A stretch of 64,000 nt of DNA, taken from the NCBI RefSeq assembly GCF_014651715.1, contig NZ_BMXK01000002.1, positions 248,001 through 312,000 on the forward strand. The letters are read 5' to 3'. The DNA is from Zhihengliuella salsuginis (GTDB taxonomy: Bacteria > Actinomycetota > Actinomycetes > Actinomycetales > Micrococcaceae). Every line of letters begins with the position of its first letter. Positions within the stretch are counted from its first letter, which is position 1. Made by a program: the position numbers and the translations under genes. Positions 52,232 to 62,275 of the stretch are shown here, one piece after another. The notes below the pieces were generated by a model. It was not told where the DNA came from, searched no databases, and worked only from the letters and a program-made list of their open reading frames with translations.

Positions 52232-52810
52232 ATGTCCGCCACACGCCAGCCGCAGGTGACTGTCCTGGCCGGCCCCACCGCCGTCGGCAAGGGGACCGTC
52301 TCCACCTATATCCGCGACAACTATCCGGATGTCTGGCTCTCCGTCTCGGCGACGACGCGCGAGCCTCGACCCGGCGAGCAGGACGGGGTGCACTACTACT
52401 TCACCGACCGCGACGAGTTCCAGCGCCTGGCCGACACCGGGCAGATGCTGGAGTGGGCCGTCGTCCACGGGCGCAACTGCTACGGGACCATCCGGAGCAA
52501 GGTCGAGGAGGCCGCGGAGGCCGGAAAGCACGTGCTCCTCGAGATCGATCTGCAGGGGGCGCGCCAGGTCAAGGCGTCGATGCCGGAGGCGAAATTCGTG
52601 TTCCTGGCGCCGCCGACGTGGGAGGAACTCGTCCGCCGGCTCACCGGCCGCGGCACCGAAACGCCCGAGGAGCAGCAGAGGCGGCTGGAAACCGCTAAAC
52701 TGGAACTTGCTGCCGAGTCGGAGTTCGACGTCACGATCGTGAACGACGACGTCGAGCGCGCTGCGGACGAACTTGTGGGCCTCATGGGCCTGGTCCCGCA
52801 CCAGCGCTGA
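52232..52810 (+). CDS. gmk: Guanylate kinase
   Basis: The 192-residue enzyme phosphorylates GMP. The P-loop reads [10 protein letters not shown], the actinobacterial variant of GPSGVGKST, and the GMP-binding [11 protein letters not shown] segment and DLQGARQVK are present. GAAAGG lies before the ATG. rpoZ follows after 44 bases. Confidence 0.95.
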   Translation: MSATRQPQVTVLAGPTAVGKGTVSTYIRDNYPDVWLSVSATTREPRPGEQDGVHYYFTDRDEFQRLADTGQMLEWAVVHGRNCYGTIRSKVEEAAEAGKHVLLEIDLQGARQVKASMPEAKFVFLAPPTWEELVRRLTGRGTETPEEQQRRLETAKLELAAESEFDVTIVNDDVERAADELVGLMGLVPHQR

Positions 52811-52854
52811 CAACCGGCTCCATCGAACGACTTTCTACTGAATTTGGAGGCTTC

Positions 52855-53121
52855 GTGTCCACGAACCTTGAGGGCGTCATCCACCCGCCGATCGACGATC
52901 TGCTGAAGACCACCGACTCCAAGTACGCTCTGGTCATCAACTCGGCCAAGCGTGCGCGCCAGATCAACGCCTACTACGCCCAGCTGCACGAGGGCCTCTT
53001 CGAGTACGTCGGCCCGCTGGTCGACACCAAGCTCAACGAGAAGCCGCTCTCGATCGCCCTGCGCGAGATCAACGAGGGCCTGCTCCAGGTCACCGAGGCG
53101 ACCGACAAGCCGGCCGAGTAG
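52855..53121 (+). CDS. rpoZ: RNA polymerase omega subunit
   Basis: The 88-residue subunit aids beta' folding and polymerase assembly. The PPIDDLL and [13 protein letters not shown] segments are typical of actinobacterial omega. It starts with GTG at 52855 after TTGGAGG. It sits in the normal gmk-rpoZ-coaBC order. Confidence 0.95.
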   Translation: MSTNLEGVIHPPIDDLLKTTDSKYALVINSAKRARQINAYYAQLHEGLFEYVGPLVDTKLNEKPLSIALREINEGLLQVTEATDKPAE

Positions 53122-53147
53122 TCCGGCTCGAGCTGAGGGCAGAACAC

Positions 53148-54407
53148 ATGTCGCAGCAGCGAATCGTCCTGGGAGTTTGCGGTGGAATCGCCGCCTACAA
53201 GGCCGCTTTGCTGCTGCGGCTGTTTAAGGAGGACGGGTTCCACGTCGACGTCGTGCCGACGTCCAACGCGCTGGAGTTCGTCGGGAAGCCCACCTGGGAG
53301 GCGCTGAGCGGGAACCCTGTGACCGACACCGTCTTCGACGCCGTCGAATCCGTCAACCACGTGCGCCTCGGCCAACAGGCCGACCTGATCGTCGTCGCCC
53401 CGGCCACCGCGGACCTTCTCGGACGCGCGGCCGCCGGCATGGCCAACGACCTGCTGACGAACACGCTCCTCGCGAGCCGCGCACCGGTCCTGTTGGCGCC
53501 CGCCATGCACACCGAGATGTGGGACCACGCGGCCACGCGAGCCAACGTGGCGACCCTGCGCGACCGCGGGGTCGCCGTGCTCGATCCGGCCGTCGGCCGC
53601 CTGACGGGCAAGGACTCCGGTCCCGGGCGCCTGCCCGAGCCGGAGGACATCTACGCCGCCGCGCGGGACGTCCTCGGCGGCGCCGGGGCAGTCGAGGAGG
53701 CCCGCGGGGACAAGCCACTGGCCGGACGCACCATCGTCGTGACGGCCGGCGGCACCCGCGAGCCCCTGGACCCGGTCCGGTACCTCGGCAACCGCTCCTC
53801 CGGGAAGCAGGGCAGCGCCGTCGCGCGCGCCCTGGTCGACGCCGGCGCGCGCGTGCGCTTCGTCGCCGCCCACCTGTCCCAGCCGGCGCCCGAGGGCGTC
53901 GAGCTGACCGAGGCGAGCACCGCCGTCGAACTCCAGGCCGCGGTCCGCGAGGCGGCGCGCGGGGCCGACGGCCTGGTGATGGCAGCGGCCGTGGCCGACT
54001 TCCGGCCCGCCGCCTACAACGGCTCCAAGATCAAGAAGACCGACGACGGCGGCGCACCCGCCATCGAGCTGGTGCGCAACCCCGACATCCTCGCCGATCT
54101 GGTGGCCGAGCGCCGCGACCGGGCGGACCTGCCCGGTCTCATCGTCGGCTTCGCCGCCGAGACCGGGGACGAGACCTCGAGCGTCGAGGAGTACGGCCGC
54201 GCGAAGCTCGCGCGGAAGGGGTGCGAAGTCCTGGTTGTCAACGAAGTCGGGGAGGACAAGGGGTTCGGGCGGGACGAGAACGCGGCCACCCTGCTCTTCC
54301 GGGACGACGCCCCGGGCGGTCCGCGGGAGCCGGAGCACGTCGCGGGCAGCAAGGACGACGTGGCCCGGAAAATCGCCGACGTCATGGCCGGCGCTTTGAA
54401 CCGGTAA
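53148..54407 (+). CDS. coaBC: Bifunctional phosphopantothenoylcysteine decarboxylase/phosphopantothenate-cysteine ligase
   Basis: The 419-residue protein catalyses two steps of coenzyme A synthesis. The flavin-dependent decarboxylase domain (CoaC, about residues 1-185) begins [12 protein letters not shown] and contains APAMHTEMW, in which His replaces the usual Asn of PAMN, a variation worth noting. The CoaB ligase domain follows with [21 protein letters not shown] and the KIKK motif. A -10-like TAAAGT for metK overlaps its stop codon. Confidence 0.93.
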   Translation: MSQQRIVLGVCGGIAAYKAALLLRLFKEDGFHVDVVPTSNALEFVGKPTWEALSGNPVTDTVFDAVESVNHVRLGQQADLIVVAPATADLLGRAAAGMANDLLTNTLLASRAPVLLAPAMHTEMWDHAATRANVATLRDRGVAVLDPAVGRLTGKDSGPGRLPEPEDIYAAARDVLGGAGAVEEARGDKPLAGRTIVVTAGGTREPLDPVRYLGNRSSGKQGSAVARALVDAGARVRFVAAHLSQPAPEGVELTEASTAVELQAAVREAARGADGLVMAAAVADFRPAAYNGSKIKKTDDGGAPAIELVRNPDILADLVAERRDRADLPGLIVGFAAETGDETSSVEEYGRAKLARKGCEVLVVNEVGEDKGFGRDENAATLLFRDDAPGGPREPEHVAGSKDDVARKIADVMAGALNR

Positions 54408-54410
54408 AGT
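54405..54410 (+). promoter_or_regulatory. -10 element for leaderless metK transcript
   Basis: TAAAGT overlaps the coaBC stop (TAA) and ends 7 bases before the metK GTG. There is no Shine-Dalgarno between coaBC and metK, so a leaderless transcript is likely. Confidence 0.5.
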
Positions 54411-54417
54411 AGCTCGG

Positions 54418-55626
54418 GTGACTGAAGCCAACTCCCTCCGCCTGTTTAGTTCCGAATCGGTGACCGAAGGCCACCCGGACAAGATCTGCGATCAGATCAG
54501 TGATGCGATCCTGGACGCGATGCTGGCCCAGGACGCCAACTCGCGCGTCGCCGTCGAGACCATGACGACCACCGGCCTGGTGCATGTCGCCGGCGAGGTC
54601 ACGACCGAGGGGTACGTCGAGATCCCGCGCCTGGTCCGCGACACGATCCTGGACATCGGCTACGACTCCTCCGCGAACGGCTTCGACGGTGAGCGCTGCG
54701 GCGTCTCCATCTCCATCGGCCAGCAGTCGCCGGAGATCTCCGACGGCGTCAACACGTCGCTCGAGGTCCGCAGCGGCTCGGCGCACGATCCCCGCGACGC
54801 CCAGGGCGCCGGGGACCAGGGCCTCATGTTCGGCTACGCCACCGACGAGACCGCGGCCCACATGCCGACCCCGATCTATCTGGCGCACCGCCTCTCCGAG
54901 CGGCTGACCGACGTGCGCAAGTCCGGCTCGCAGCCGCTGCTGCGCCCGGACGGCAAGACGCAGGTGACCATCGGCTACGACGGCGACCGCCCCGTCGCCG
55001 TGGACACGGTGGTCGTGTCGGCCCAGCACGCGCGGGAACTCGAACTCGACGACCTCCAGCACATCCTCGATGCCGACGTCGTCCGCCCGGTCCTCGAGGG
55101 CCTGGATCTGGACCTCGACACCTCCAACACCAAGATCATCCTCAACCCGGCCGGCAAGTTCATCGTCGGCGGCCCCGTCGGCGACGCCGGGCTGACGGGC
55201 CGGAAGATCATCGTCGACACCTACGGCGGGTTCGCGCGCCACGGCGGCGGCGCGTTCTCCGGCAAGGACCCGTCCAAGGTGGACCGCTCCGCGGCCTACG
55301 CCATGCGCTGGGTCGCCAAGAACATCGTCGCGGCCGGCCTCGCCCGCCGCGTCGAGGTCCAGGTCGCCTACGCGATCGGCCAGGCCCGCCCGGTGGGGCT
55401 CTACGTCGAGACCTTCGGCACGGAGACCGTCGATCCGGCGCGCCTGCCGGCGGCCATCCAGGAGATCTTCGACCTGCGCCCCCTCGGCATCATCGAGGAG
55501 CTCGACCTGCTCCGGCCGATCTACAAGCGCACGGCGGCCCACGGGCACTTCGGCCGCGACGGGGACGGCTTCCCGTGGGAGGCCACGAACCGGGTCGACG
55601 CTCTGCGCGCCTACTTCGACGCGTAG
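54418..55626 (+). CDS. metK: S-adenosylmethionine synthetase
   Basis: The 402-residue enzyme makes SAM from methionine and ATP. Conserved [24 protein letters not shown] and the phosphate-binding [16 protein letters not shown] motifs are intact. The start is GTG at 54418, since the next in-frame starts lie inside conserved sequence. No SAM riboswitch is present; the short gap after coaBC instead carries a -10 element. Confidence 0.97.
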   Translation: MTEANSLRLFSSESVTEGHPDKICDQISDAILDAMLAQDANSRVAVETMTTTGLVHVAGEVTTEGYVEIPRLVRDTILDIGYDSSANGFDGERCGVSISIGQQSPEISDGVNTSLEVRSGSAHDPRDAQGAGDQGLMFGYATDETAAHMPTPIYLAHRLSERLTDVRKSGSQPLLRPDGKTQVTIGYDGDRPVAVDTVVVSAQHARELELDDLQHILDADVVRPVLEGLDLDLDTSNTKIILNPAGKFIVGGPVGDAGLTGRKIIVDTYGGFARHGGGAFSGKDPSKVDRSAAYAMRWVAKNIVAAGLARRVEVQVAYAIGQARPVGLYVETFGTETVDPARLPAAIQEIFDLRPLGIIEELDLLRPIYKRTAAHGHFGRDGDGFPWEATNRVDALRAYFDA

Positions 55627-55639
55627 GCCGGACTCCCGG

Positions 55640-57688
55640 ATGGAGGCCTCGCAGCCATCCCTCCTGCAGGGATTCGACGTCAGCCGGCCCGCTCCGGGCG
55701 GTCCCCAGCTGGCCGAGAACCTGCCCGTGGCCCGGGTCCTCCTCGAGACCCCGGTGCCGCACCTCGACCAGCTCTACGACTACGCGGTCACTGCCGAGCT
55801 CGACGGGACGGCCGTCGCCGGCGTGCGCGTGCGCGTCCGCTTCGGCGGCCAGGAGCTGAGCGGATTCATCACCGAGCGCCGTGCCGAGACCGACGCCGGC
55901 GTGAGACTCCAGCCGCTGCACAAGGTCGTCTCGCCCGAACGGGTCCTGGGTGCGCCGGTGCTCGCGCTCTGCCAGGCGGTCGCCGCCCGCTACGCCGGCG
56001 TCGTCTCCGATGTCGTGCGCGCCGCAGTCCCGCCGCGCATGGCCAGGGTGGAGAAGGAGGGCCGCCCCGACTGGGCGGAGCCCGCCGCGCCCCCCGGGTT
56101 CACCGCGCACGCGCTGGACGCCTACGACGGCGGCGCCGACTTCCGCGCCGAACTCGCCGCGGGCGGCGGGCCCCGAGCGGTCGCCACCCTGGCCCCGAAC
56201 GTCCCGGCGCCGCAGCGCGCCGACGAGGGCACGGGCGCCTCGTGGCTGCACGCGATCGCCTCGGCGGTGGCGGCGACCGTCGACGCCGGCCGCGCCGCCG
56301 TCGTCGTCGCCCCCGACCAGCGGGACGTCGACCGCCTGTGCGAGTTCTTCGACACCGTCTTCGGCGCCTCCGCCTACGCGCGGCTCACCGCCGACGACGG
56401 CGCGACCGCGAGGTACCGCAGCTTCCTGGCGGTCAGCCGCGGCGACGTGCGGATCGCCGTCGGGACGCGATCGGCGGCCTTCGCGCCGCTGCAGAACCTC
56501 GGGCTGGCGGTCCTGTGGGAGGACCACGACTCCTCCCACGCCGAACCGCGCAGCCCGTACCAGCATGCGCGCGAGATCCTGCTGCTGCGCAGCGAGCTGG
56601 AAGGCTGCGGGCTGCTGATCGCCGGCTGGTCGCGCTCGCCCGAGGCCCAGCGGCTCGTCCTCACGGGCTGGGCGCAGGAGCTGAAGGTTCCGCGGTCGGT
56701 GCTGCGGCGCCGCGCCCCGCGCGTCGTCGCGACGTCCGACTCCTACGAGGTCGAGCGCGACCCGGCCCTGCACGCCGCGCGTCTTCCCCGCGCAGCCTGG
56801 CAGGCCGCGCACGACGGGCTCGCCCGCGGCCCCGTGCTCGTGCAGGTCGCCCGCACCGGGTTCATCCCCGCGCTGCGCTGCGAACGCTGCCGCGAACCGG
56901 CGAGGTGCCTCGAGTGCTCCGGGCCGCTGGCGCTGAGCGGGCAGGGCGCCCGGCCCCAGTGCCGCTGGTGCGGCACCTTTGCGCACGGCTGGGCGTGCCT
57001 GAGCTGCGGGTTCCAGCGGCTCCGCGCCTCGTCGATCGGCGCCGACCGCACGGCCGAGGAGCTCGGGCGCGCCTTCCCGCAGGCGCGGGTCGTCTCGGCG
57101 ACGGGTGCCAGCCCGCGGGCGTCGGTCTCCGGGCAGGGTGTGCTGGTGGTCGCGACCCCCGGGGCGGAGCCCGTGGCGGCCGACGGGTACGCGGCGGTTC
57201 TGCTCCTCGACGGCGACCGGATGCTCGCGCGCGATTCGCTCCGCACGGCCGAGGAGGTCCTGCACCGGTGGTTCGGCGCGGCGGCCCTGGGCCGGGCCCG
57301 CGACGACGGGGGAGCGGTCGTGGCGACGGCCGGGGAGTCGGAGGTGCTGCGGGCGTTCGTGCGCTGGGACGCGCCGGGCTTCGCCGAGCGCGAGCTGGTG
57401 GAGCGCCGGGAGCTGGGGCTGCCGCCGGCGGTGCGCAGCGCCGTCGTCACGGGTCCGTCCGCGGCCGCCGACGCCTTCGTCGACGGGCTGGATCTACCGG
57501 AGGACGTGCGGCGGATCGGCCCCGTGATCCTCGAGGAGGACGACGCCGTCCGCCACAGGTGGCTGCTGTTCTTCCGGCACGCCGACGGCGCGGCCGTCAC
57601 GGGCCGGCTGCGCCATGCCAAGGCCGTGTCCTCGGCGAACCGCGAGCCGGTCGTCAACGTCCGCGTCGACGGCGACACCCAGCTCTAG
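55640..57688 (+). CDS. priA: Primosomal protein N' (PriA), actinobacterial type
   Basis: The 682-residue protein is the PriA homologue for replication restart. The N-terminal 3'-DNA-binding domain (PVPHLDQLYDYAV) and the zinc-binding insert with paired cysteines (CERCREPARCLECS and CRWCGTFAHGWACLSCG) are intact. The helicase motifs are degenerate: no GKT Walker A is found, and the DEEH box reads WEDHD. Actinobacterial PriA proteins generally show this loss, so it probably acts as a loading platform and not as a helicase. It starts 13 bases after metK. Its stop overlaps the stop of the convergent hydrolase gene by 2 bases. Confidence 0.88.
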   Translation: MEASQPSLLQGFDVSRPAPGGPQLAENLPVARVLLETPVPHLDQLYDYAVTAELDGTAVAGVRVRVRFGGQELSGFITERRAETDAGVRLQPLHKVVSPERVLGAPVLALCQAVAARYAGVVSDVVRAAVPPRMARVEKEGRPDWAEPAAPPGFTAHALDAYDGGADFRAELAAGGGPRAVATLAPNVPAPQRADEGTGASWLHAIASAVAATVDAGRAAVVVAPDQRDVDRLCEFFDTVFGASAYARLTADDGATARYRSFLAVSRGDVRIAVGTRSAAFAPLQNLGLAVLWEDHDSSHAEPRSPYQHAREILLLRSELEGCGLLIAGWSRSPEAQRLVLTGWAQELKVPRSVLRRRAPRVVATSDSYEVERDPALHAARLPRAAWQAAHDGLARGPVLVQVARTGFIPALRCERCREPARCLECSGPLALSGQGARPQCRWCGTFAHGWACLSCGFQRLRASSIGADRTAEELGRAFPQARVVSATGASPRASVSGQGVLVVATPGAEPVAADGYAAVLLLDGDRMLARDSLRTAEEVLHRWFGAAALGRARDDGGAVVATAGESEVLRAFVRWDAPGFAERELVERRELGLPPAVRSAVVTGPSAAADAFVDGLDLPEDVRRIGPVILEEDDAVRHRWLLFFRHADGAAVTGRLRHAKAVSSANREPVVNVRVDGDTQL

Positions 57689-58566
57689 CCCGCGGCGAAA
57701 TCCGAGACCAGCGAGGCCGCGGGGCCCGTGGCCTCGTAGTGGATGAGGTGCCCGACGTCGTCGATCATCCGCAGCCTGGCGTCCGGGAACAGGCGCGCCA
57801 GGTGCTGCTGCGAGGCCGGGCTGCCGAGCTCGTCCTCGATACCGGCGACCAGCAGGGTGGGCATCGGGATCGACGCGGCGTAGTCGCGCACCGTGCTGCT
57901 GATCGAGGCCTCGAAGGCCTCCAGCAGCGCGCGGCGGCTGGTGAAGCCGCCGAAGTGGAGCCGGTGCTGCTGGCGGACGTAGTCGCGGGTCGCCGGGTCC
58001 GGTGATTTGGTCATCGTCAGGCTCATGATGTCGGTGACGAGCCGCCAGCGCAGCAGCGCGTCGCCGCACCGGGCGGGAAGGGCGGCCCCGACGACGTAGA
58101 AGAGGTGCGCCAGCCGGGAGAGCAGGGCCTCGGAGCCCTCGAGCGCCGGCTCGCTGATCGGATTGATCAGAGCCAGCCGCGACCAACGGTGCGGGTGGGC
58201 GGAGGCGTGGGCCGCGGCGACGACGGAGCCGAACGAGTGTCCGAGCAGCGTCGAGCCGGCGGGGACCTCGAGCTGGTCGGCGAGTTCACCGAGGACCGCG
58301 GAGTACCCCGCGATGTCGTGGCGGAGGCCCGAGGACTCGGCGACCTCGGTCGAGGCGCCGAAACCGGGGAGGTCGGGCACGACGACGGTGTAGTCCTCGA
58401 GCCCGTCGATCAGGCGGGCCAGGCCGTGGTGGTCCCCGCGGAACCCGTGGACGGCGACGATGACCGGGGCGGCCCTGCCGGCGACGGCCCGGCCCGGGTA
58501 CGTCCAGCAGCGGACCGCCGCACCGTAGACCGTATGAGTGCTGATGAGGGCGCTTCGGGTGGTCAT
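57685..58566 (-). CDS. Alpha/beta-hydrolase
   Basis: The 293-residue protein has the HGFRG oxyanion segment (residues 40-44), nucleophile Ser111 in GHSFGS, an acidic residue in AGIEDELGSP and catalytic His in DDVGHLIHYE. All parts of a working hydrolase triad are present; the substrate is not known. A TAGATT -10 element that overlaps the stop codon of the upstream regulator gene ends 6 bases before the ATG, implying an own leaderless transcript. It converges with priA, the two stops sharing two bases. Confidence 0.87.
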   Translation of the reverse strand: MTTRSALISTHTVYGAAVRCWTYPGRAVAGRAAPVIVAVHGFRGDHHGLARLIDGLEDYTVVVPDLPGFGASTEVAESSGLRHDIAGYSAVLGELADQLEVPAGSTLLGHSFGSVVAAAHASAHPHRWSRLALINPISEPALEGSEALLSRLAHLFYVVGAALPARCGDALLRWRLVTDIMSLTMTKSPDPATRDYVRQQHRLHFGGFTSRRALLEAFEASISSTVRDYAASIPMPTLLVAGIEDELGSPASQQHLARLFPDARLRMIDDVGHLIHYEATGPAASLVSDFAAG

Positions 58567-58572
58567 GCCTTC

Positions 58573-58578
58573 AATCTA
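58573..58578 (-). promoter_or_regulatory. -10 element for leaderless hydrolase gene
   Basis: On the minus strand TAGATT is followed by GAAGGC and the ATG at 58566. The first three bases are also the stop codon of the SorC-type regulator. Confidence 0.5.
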
Positions 58579-59628
58579 CCGCGTCGCCGCATGGCGTTCG
58601 TGGTGCCGCACGAGGTGCCGGGCCGCCCCTTCGTCGACGACCAGGTCGGTGATGTAGCCGGCGTGCAGCGCCGCCGCCAGAGCGGGGACCTTGGACTGCC
58701 CGGCCACCGCGCACAGGCGGCGGGGCACGGTCTTCAGCAGGTCCAGCGCGGGTCCTGTCGACCGGCGGTTGAGCTCGATGCCCGCCGTGTCGCCGTCGGC
58801 CCGGAAGAAGACCGTGGCGATGTCGCCCACGACGTCCTGCCGGCGCAGGGCGCTGATGTCGAGGGGTGTGAGGTACCCGCCCCGGTAGACGTGGCTGGGG
58901 ACCTCGGCACCGATCGTTCCGAGGCCGAACACGGCCAGGCCCATGTGCGCGTGCAGGTCCAGCACGCGGCGCACCGAGCGTTCCTGCCACATCATCTCCC
59001 GCGTCTCGGCGTGGTCGAAGAACGTCGGGACGGGGAACTGCTCGACGCGCGCGGTGAACGCGGTGCCGAACCGGTGCAGGATTTCGGAGGAGTAGCCGAT
59101 CCCGGAGGACTGGGTGTTGCCGGACCCGTTGAGCTGGACGACCACGGAGTCGTGGGTCGGCTTGCGCTTGAGGTGCCGGCTGATGGCGCTCATCGTCGAG
59201 CCCCAGGCCACGCCGATGGTCATCTCCGAATCCACGAGCCGGCCGACCAGCAGCGCCGCCTGGAGGGCGACGCGGTCGAGCACCTGCGCCTCGCTCAGGC
59301 CGCCGTCGGTCGGCACCACGTGCACCCGGACCCCGAAGGTCCTGGCGATGGCGGCGGCGGTCTCCGGGGCCTGCCGTTCGTGCTCGGTGATCGTGATGGT
59401 CACCATCCCGGCGTCGCGCGCGTACGTCAGCAGGCGCGAGACCGTCGACCGGGAGGTCCCGAGGTCGCGGGCGATCGAGTCCATCGTCAGGTGCTGGACG
59501 TAGTAGAGCTGGGAGGCCCGCAGCGCCTGCGCGTCGCGTCGGAGGGCCGACTCCGTGCGGTGACTCGCCTCACGTTTTTTCACTGCCGACTCCGAATCTG
59601 GTGGTCGAGATGTCGTTGGGACACCCAT
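58576..59628 (-). CDS. Sugar-binding transcriptional regulator (SorC/DeoR type), likely glp regulator
   Basis: The protein (350 residues from ATG 59628) has an N-terminal helix-turn-helix (YYVQHLTMDSIARDLGTSRSTVSRLL, described here by position about residues 40-65) and a C-terminal SorC-type effector domain related to sugar-phosphate isomerases. It lies divergently next to glpD-glpF-glpK, so control of glycerol use by a triose- or glycerol-phosphate effector is likely but inferred. An inverted repeat just upstream of the start fits an operator. ATG 59646 is an alternative that would translate through that repeat. Confidence 0.82.
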   Translation of the reverse strand: MGVPTTSRPPDSESAVKKREASHRTESALRRDAQALRASQLYYVQHLTMDSIARDLGTSRSTVSRLLTYARDAGMVTITITEHERQAPETAAAIARTFGVRVHVVPTDGGLSEAQVLDRVALQAALLVGRLVDSEMTIGVAWGSTMSAISRHLKRKPTHDSVVVQLNGSGNTQSSGIGYSSEILHRFGTAFTARVEQFPVPTFFDHAETREMMWQERSVRRVLDLHAHMGLAVFGLGTIGAEVPSHVYRGGYLTPLDISALRRQDVVGDIATVFFRADGDTAGIELNRRSTGPALDLLKTVPRRLCAVAGQSKVPALAAALHAGYITDLVVDEGAARHLVRHHERHAATR

Positions 59629-59631
59629 TGT

Positions 59632-59645
59632 TGCACGTTCGTGCA
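59632..59645. promoter_or_regulatory. Inverted repeat, candidate operator of the glp regulator
   Basis: TGCACG-TT-CGTGCA is a two-fold symmetric site in the divergent gap, directly before the regulator start and about 6 bases before the glpD -35. It could serve autoregulation and control of glpD. Confidence 0.5.
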
Positions 59646-59651
59646 TTTGCG

Positions 59652-59681
59652 TTGACCGATCGTGCGAGGGTTTCCAAGACT
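59652..59681 (+). promoter_or_regulatory. Candidate promoter of glpD
   Basis: TTGACC (59652-59657), 18 bases and AAGACT (59676-59681) form a plausible promoter, giving a leader of about 52 bases with GAGGAG before the GTG start. Confidence 0.4.
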
Positions 59682-59740
59682 GTTCTGCGTGACCCCGTAC
59701 GACGGGTCGCGTCACCACGTATTGAGGAGTCATCACCACC

Positions 59741-61435
59741 GTGCAGACCGAACAGAGCCGCCAGATCGTCCGCCAGCTTCAGGAGCGCCCCGCAGCCCGC
59801 GTGCTGGTCGTCGGAGGCGGAATCAACGGAGTCGCGACGTTCCGCGACCTCGCGCTCCAGGGCGTCGACGTCACGCTGGTCGAGCGCGGCGACTACTGCG
59901 AGGGCGCCTCCGGGGCGTCCAGCCACATGATCCACGGCGGCATCCGCTACCTGGAGAACGGCGAGTTCCGCCTGGTGCACGAGTCCGTCCAGGAGCGCAA
60001 CGGCCTGCTCGAGGTCGCGGCCCACCACGTGAAGCCGCTGCGCACGACGATCCCGATCTTCTCCACGTTCTCCGGCATCCTCTCGGCGCCGACGCGGTTC
60101 CTCACTCACCGCTCCGGGAAGCCGACCGAGCGCGGCGCCGTCCTCATCAAGCTCGGCCTGGTGATGTACGACGCGTTCGCCGGCATCAAGCGCAGCACCC
60201 CGTGGCACACGTTCGTCGGCCGCAAGGCCAGCCGCGAGCAGCTGCCCGCCCTGCGGGACGACGTGAAGTACACGGCCACCTACTTCGACGCCTCCGTGCA
60301 CAACCCGGAGCGCCTCACCCTCGACGTGCTGCGCGACGGCCTCGCCGCCAACCCGCAGGCCCGCGCCGCGAACTACGTCTCGCTCATCGGGAACGACGGC
60401 GGCGCAGCCACACTGCGCGACGAGCTCACCGGCGAGACCTTCGAGTTCGCCGCCGACGTCGTCGTCAACGCGACCGGCGCGTGGACCGACCTGACCAACA
60501 CCGACATGGGCGCCGCGACCAGCTACATGGGCGGCACCAAGGGCTCGCACATCGTGCTCGACCACCCGGAGCTGCACGCCGCCTGCGCGGGCCGCGAGAT
60601 CTTCTTCGAGCACACCGACGGCCGCATCGTGCTGATCTACCCGCTCGGCGACCGCGTCCTCGTGGGCACCACCGACCTCGAGGCCGACATGAGCGTCGAC
60701 GCGGTCTGCACCGAGGCGGAGGTCGACTACTTCTTCGACCTCGTCGGGCACGTGTTCCCGAAGATCTCCGTGGAGCGCAGCCACATCGTCTACCGCTTCT
60801 CGGGCGTCCGCCCGCTGCCGCGCCACGACGACACCGCGCCGGGCTTCGTCTCCCGCGACTACCGGATCGAGCGCCGCGCCGGAGACAACACCGTGTTCTC
60901 GCTCGTCGGCGGCAAGTGGACCACCTTCCGCGCCGTGGCCGAGCACCTCACCAACGAGGTCCTCGACGAGGTCGGCCTGGCCCGCTCGGTGCAGACCACC
61001 GGCCTGGCGATCGGCGGCGGCCGCAACTACCCGACGACCGACGCCGGACGCCGTGCCTGGGCCTCCGCCCGCACGCGCTTCGCCAGCGCCGAGCGCCTGG
61101 ACATCCTGCTCGAGCGCTACGGCACGCGCGCCGACGAGGTCCTGCCGTATCTGGGCGGGGAGAGCGACCTCCCGCTGGCCGGCCTGGGCAACCCGAACGA
61201 GCTGTCCACCGGCGAGCTGGCCTACATGGTCGAGCACGAGCAGGTCGGCCACCTCGTCGACGTGCTCGTCCGCCGCACCGCCCTCGCCTTCCGGGGGCTC
61301 GTCACCCGTGAACTCGTCGACCAGCTGGCGGACGAGCTCGCCTCGCGCCTCGGCTGGGACGAGGACCGGCGAAGCGCCGAGATCCTCGGCTGCACCTCGG
61401 TCCTGCACGAGAAGCACCAGGTCGAGCTCGTCTAG
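59741..61435 (+). CDS. glpD: Aerobic glycerol-3-phosphate dehydrogenase
   Basis: The 564-residue FAD enzyme oxidises glycerol-3-phosphate to dihydroxyacetone phosphate at the membrane, passing electrons to quinone. The FAD-binding VLVVGGGINGV motif is at about residues 21-31, and the SSHMIHGGIRYLENGEF segment and FSGVRPLP follow. A C-terminal helical cap domain completes it. The start is GTG at 59741 with GAGGAG about 11 bases upstream. glpF follows after 59 bases and glpK after that, so the set imports, phosphorylates and oxidises glycerol. Confidence 0.95.
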   Translation: MQTEQSRQIVRQLQERPAARVLVVGGGINGVATFRDLALQGVDVTLVERGDYCEGASGASSHMIHGGIRYLENGEFRLVHESVQERNGLLEVAAHHVKPLRTTIPIFSTFSGILSAPTRFLTHRSGKPTERGAVLIKLGLVMYDAFAGIKRSTPWHTFVGRKASREQLPALRDDVKYTATYFDASVHNPERLTLDVLRDGLAANPQARAANYVSLIGNDGGAATLRDELTGETFEFAADVVVNATGAWTDLTNTDMGAATSYMGGTKGSHIVLDHPELHAACAGREIFFEHTDGRIVLIYPLGDRVLVGTTDLEADMSVDAVCTEAEVDYFFDLVGHVFPKISVERSHIVYRFSGVRPLPRHDDTAPGFVSRDYRIERRAGDNTVFSLVGGKWTTFRAVAEHLTNEVLDEVGLARSVQTTGLAIGGGRNYPTTDAGRRAWASARTRFASAERLDILLERYGTRADEVLPYLGGESDLPLAGLGNPNELSTGELAYMVEHEQVGHLVDVLVRRTALAFRGLVTRELVDQLADELASRLGWDEDRRSAEILGCTSVLHEKHQVELV

Positions 61436-61494
61436 GCGACCTGCCCGACACCACTCACACCTGCAATGACAACGACTGACAAAGGAGTCACCTT

Positions 61495-62226
61495 ATGACA
61501 GCCCAGATATTCCTCGCCGAGATGTTCGGCACCATGACGCTGTTGGCCCTCGGCTGCGGCGTCGTCGCCAACGTCGTCCTGGCCAAGACCAAGGGCTTCA
61601 GCGGCGGCTGGCTGCTCATCAACTTCGGCTGGGGGCTCGGCGTCTTCTCCGGCGTGTTCGTGGCCGCGCAGTCCGGGGCCCACCTCAACCCGGCCGTCAC
61701 CGTGGGCCTGATCGCCAACCAGGACGTCCACGAGTTCGCCCCCGGCGTGGCCATCACGGTGGCCAACACCCTGCTCTACTTCGCGGCCGAGATGCTCGGC
61801 GCCTTCCTCGGCGCCGTGCTGGCATGGTTGACCTACCGCAACCACTTCGACCACCCGGACACCGAGACCGGGGCCAAGCTGGCAGTCTTCTCGACCGGCC
61901 CCGAGATCCGCAACAAGCCGTGGAACCTGGTGACCGAGATCATCGGCACGTTCTTCCTGGTCTTCGTCATCGGCAGCCTCGGCGGGACGCCGCACGAACT
62001 CGGCCCGCTGGCGGTCGGCCTGCTCGTCCTCGTGATCGGCGCCTCCCTCGGCGGCCCGACCGGGTACGCCATCAACCCGGCCCGCGACCTCGGCCCGCGC
62101 ATCGCCCACGCGCTCTTGCCCATCAAGGGCAAGGGTGGTAGCGATTGGAGCTACTCGTGGGTCCCGATCGTGGGCCCGCTGGTCGGCGGCGCGCTGGGCG
62201 GCCTGACCGCCGGTGCGATCTTCTGA
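61495..62226 (+). CDS. glpF: Glycerol facilitator (aquaporin family)
   Basis: The 243-residue channel has six predicted membrane helices and the two pore half-helices HLNPAVTVG and [11 protein letters not shown], with both NPA boxes intact. The Asp after the second NPAR is the marker of glycerol-conducting aquaglyceroporins. AAGGAG precedes the ATG. It lies between glpD and glpK, confirming glycerol as the substrate. Confidence 0.94.
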   Translation: MTAQIFLAEMFGTMTLLALGCGVVANVVLAKTKGFSGGWLLINFGWGLGVFSGVFVAAQSGAHLNPAVTVGLIANQDVHEFAPGVAITVANTLLYFAAEMLGAFLGAVLAWLTYRNHFDHPDTETGAKLAVFSTGPEIRNKPWNLVTEIIGTFFLVFVIGSLGGTPHELGPLAVGLLVLVIGASLGGPTGYAINPARDLGPRIAHALLPIKGKGGSDWSYSWVPIVGPLVGGALGGLTAGAIF

Positions 62227-62275
62227 CCCGACCCCCGACGCCGACACGCCCCACCACCACGTCAAAGGAGACCCC

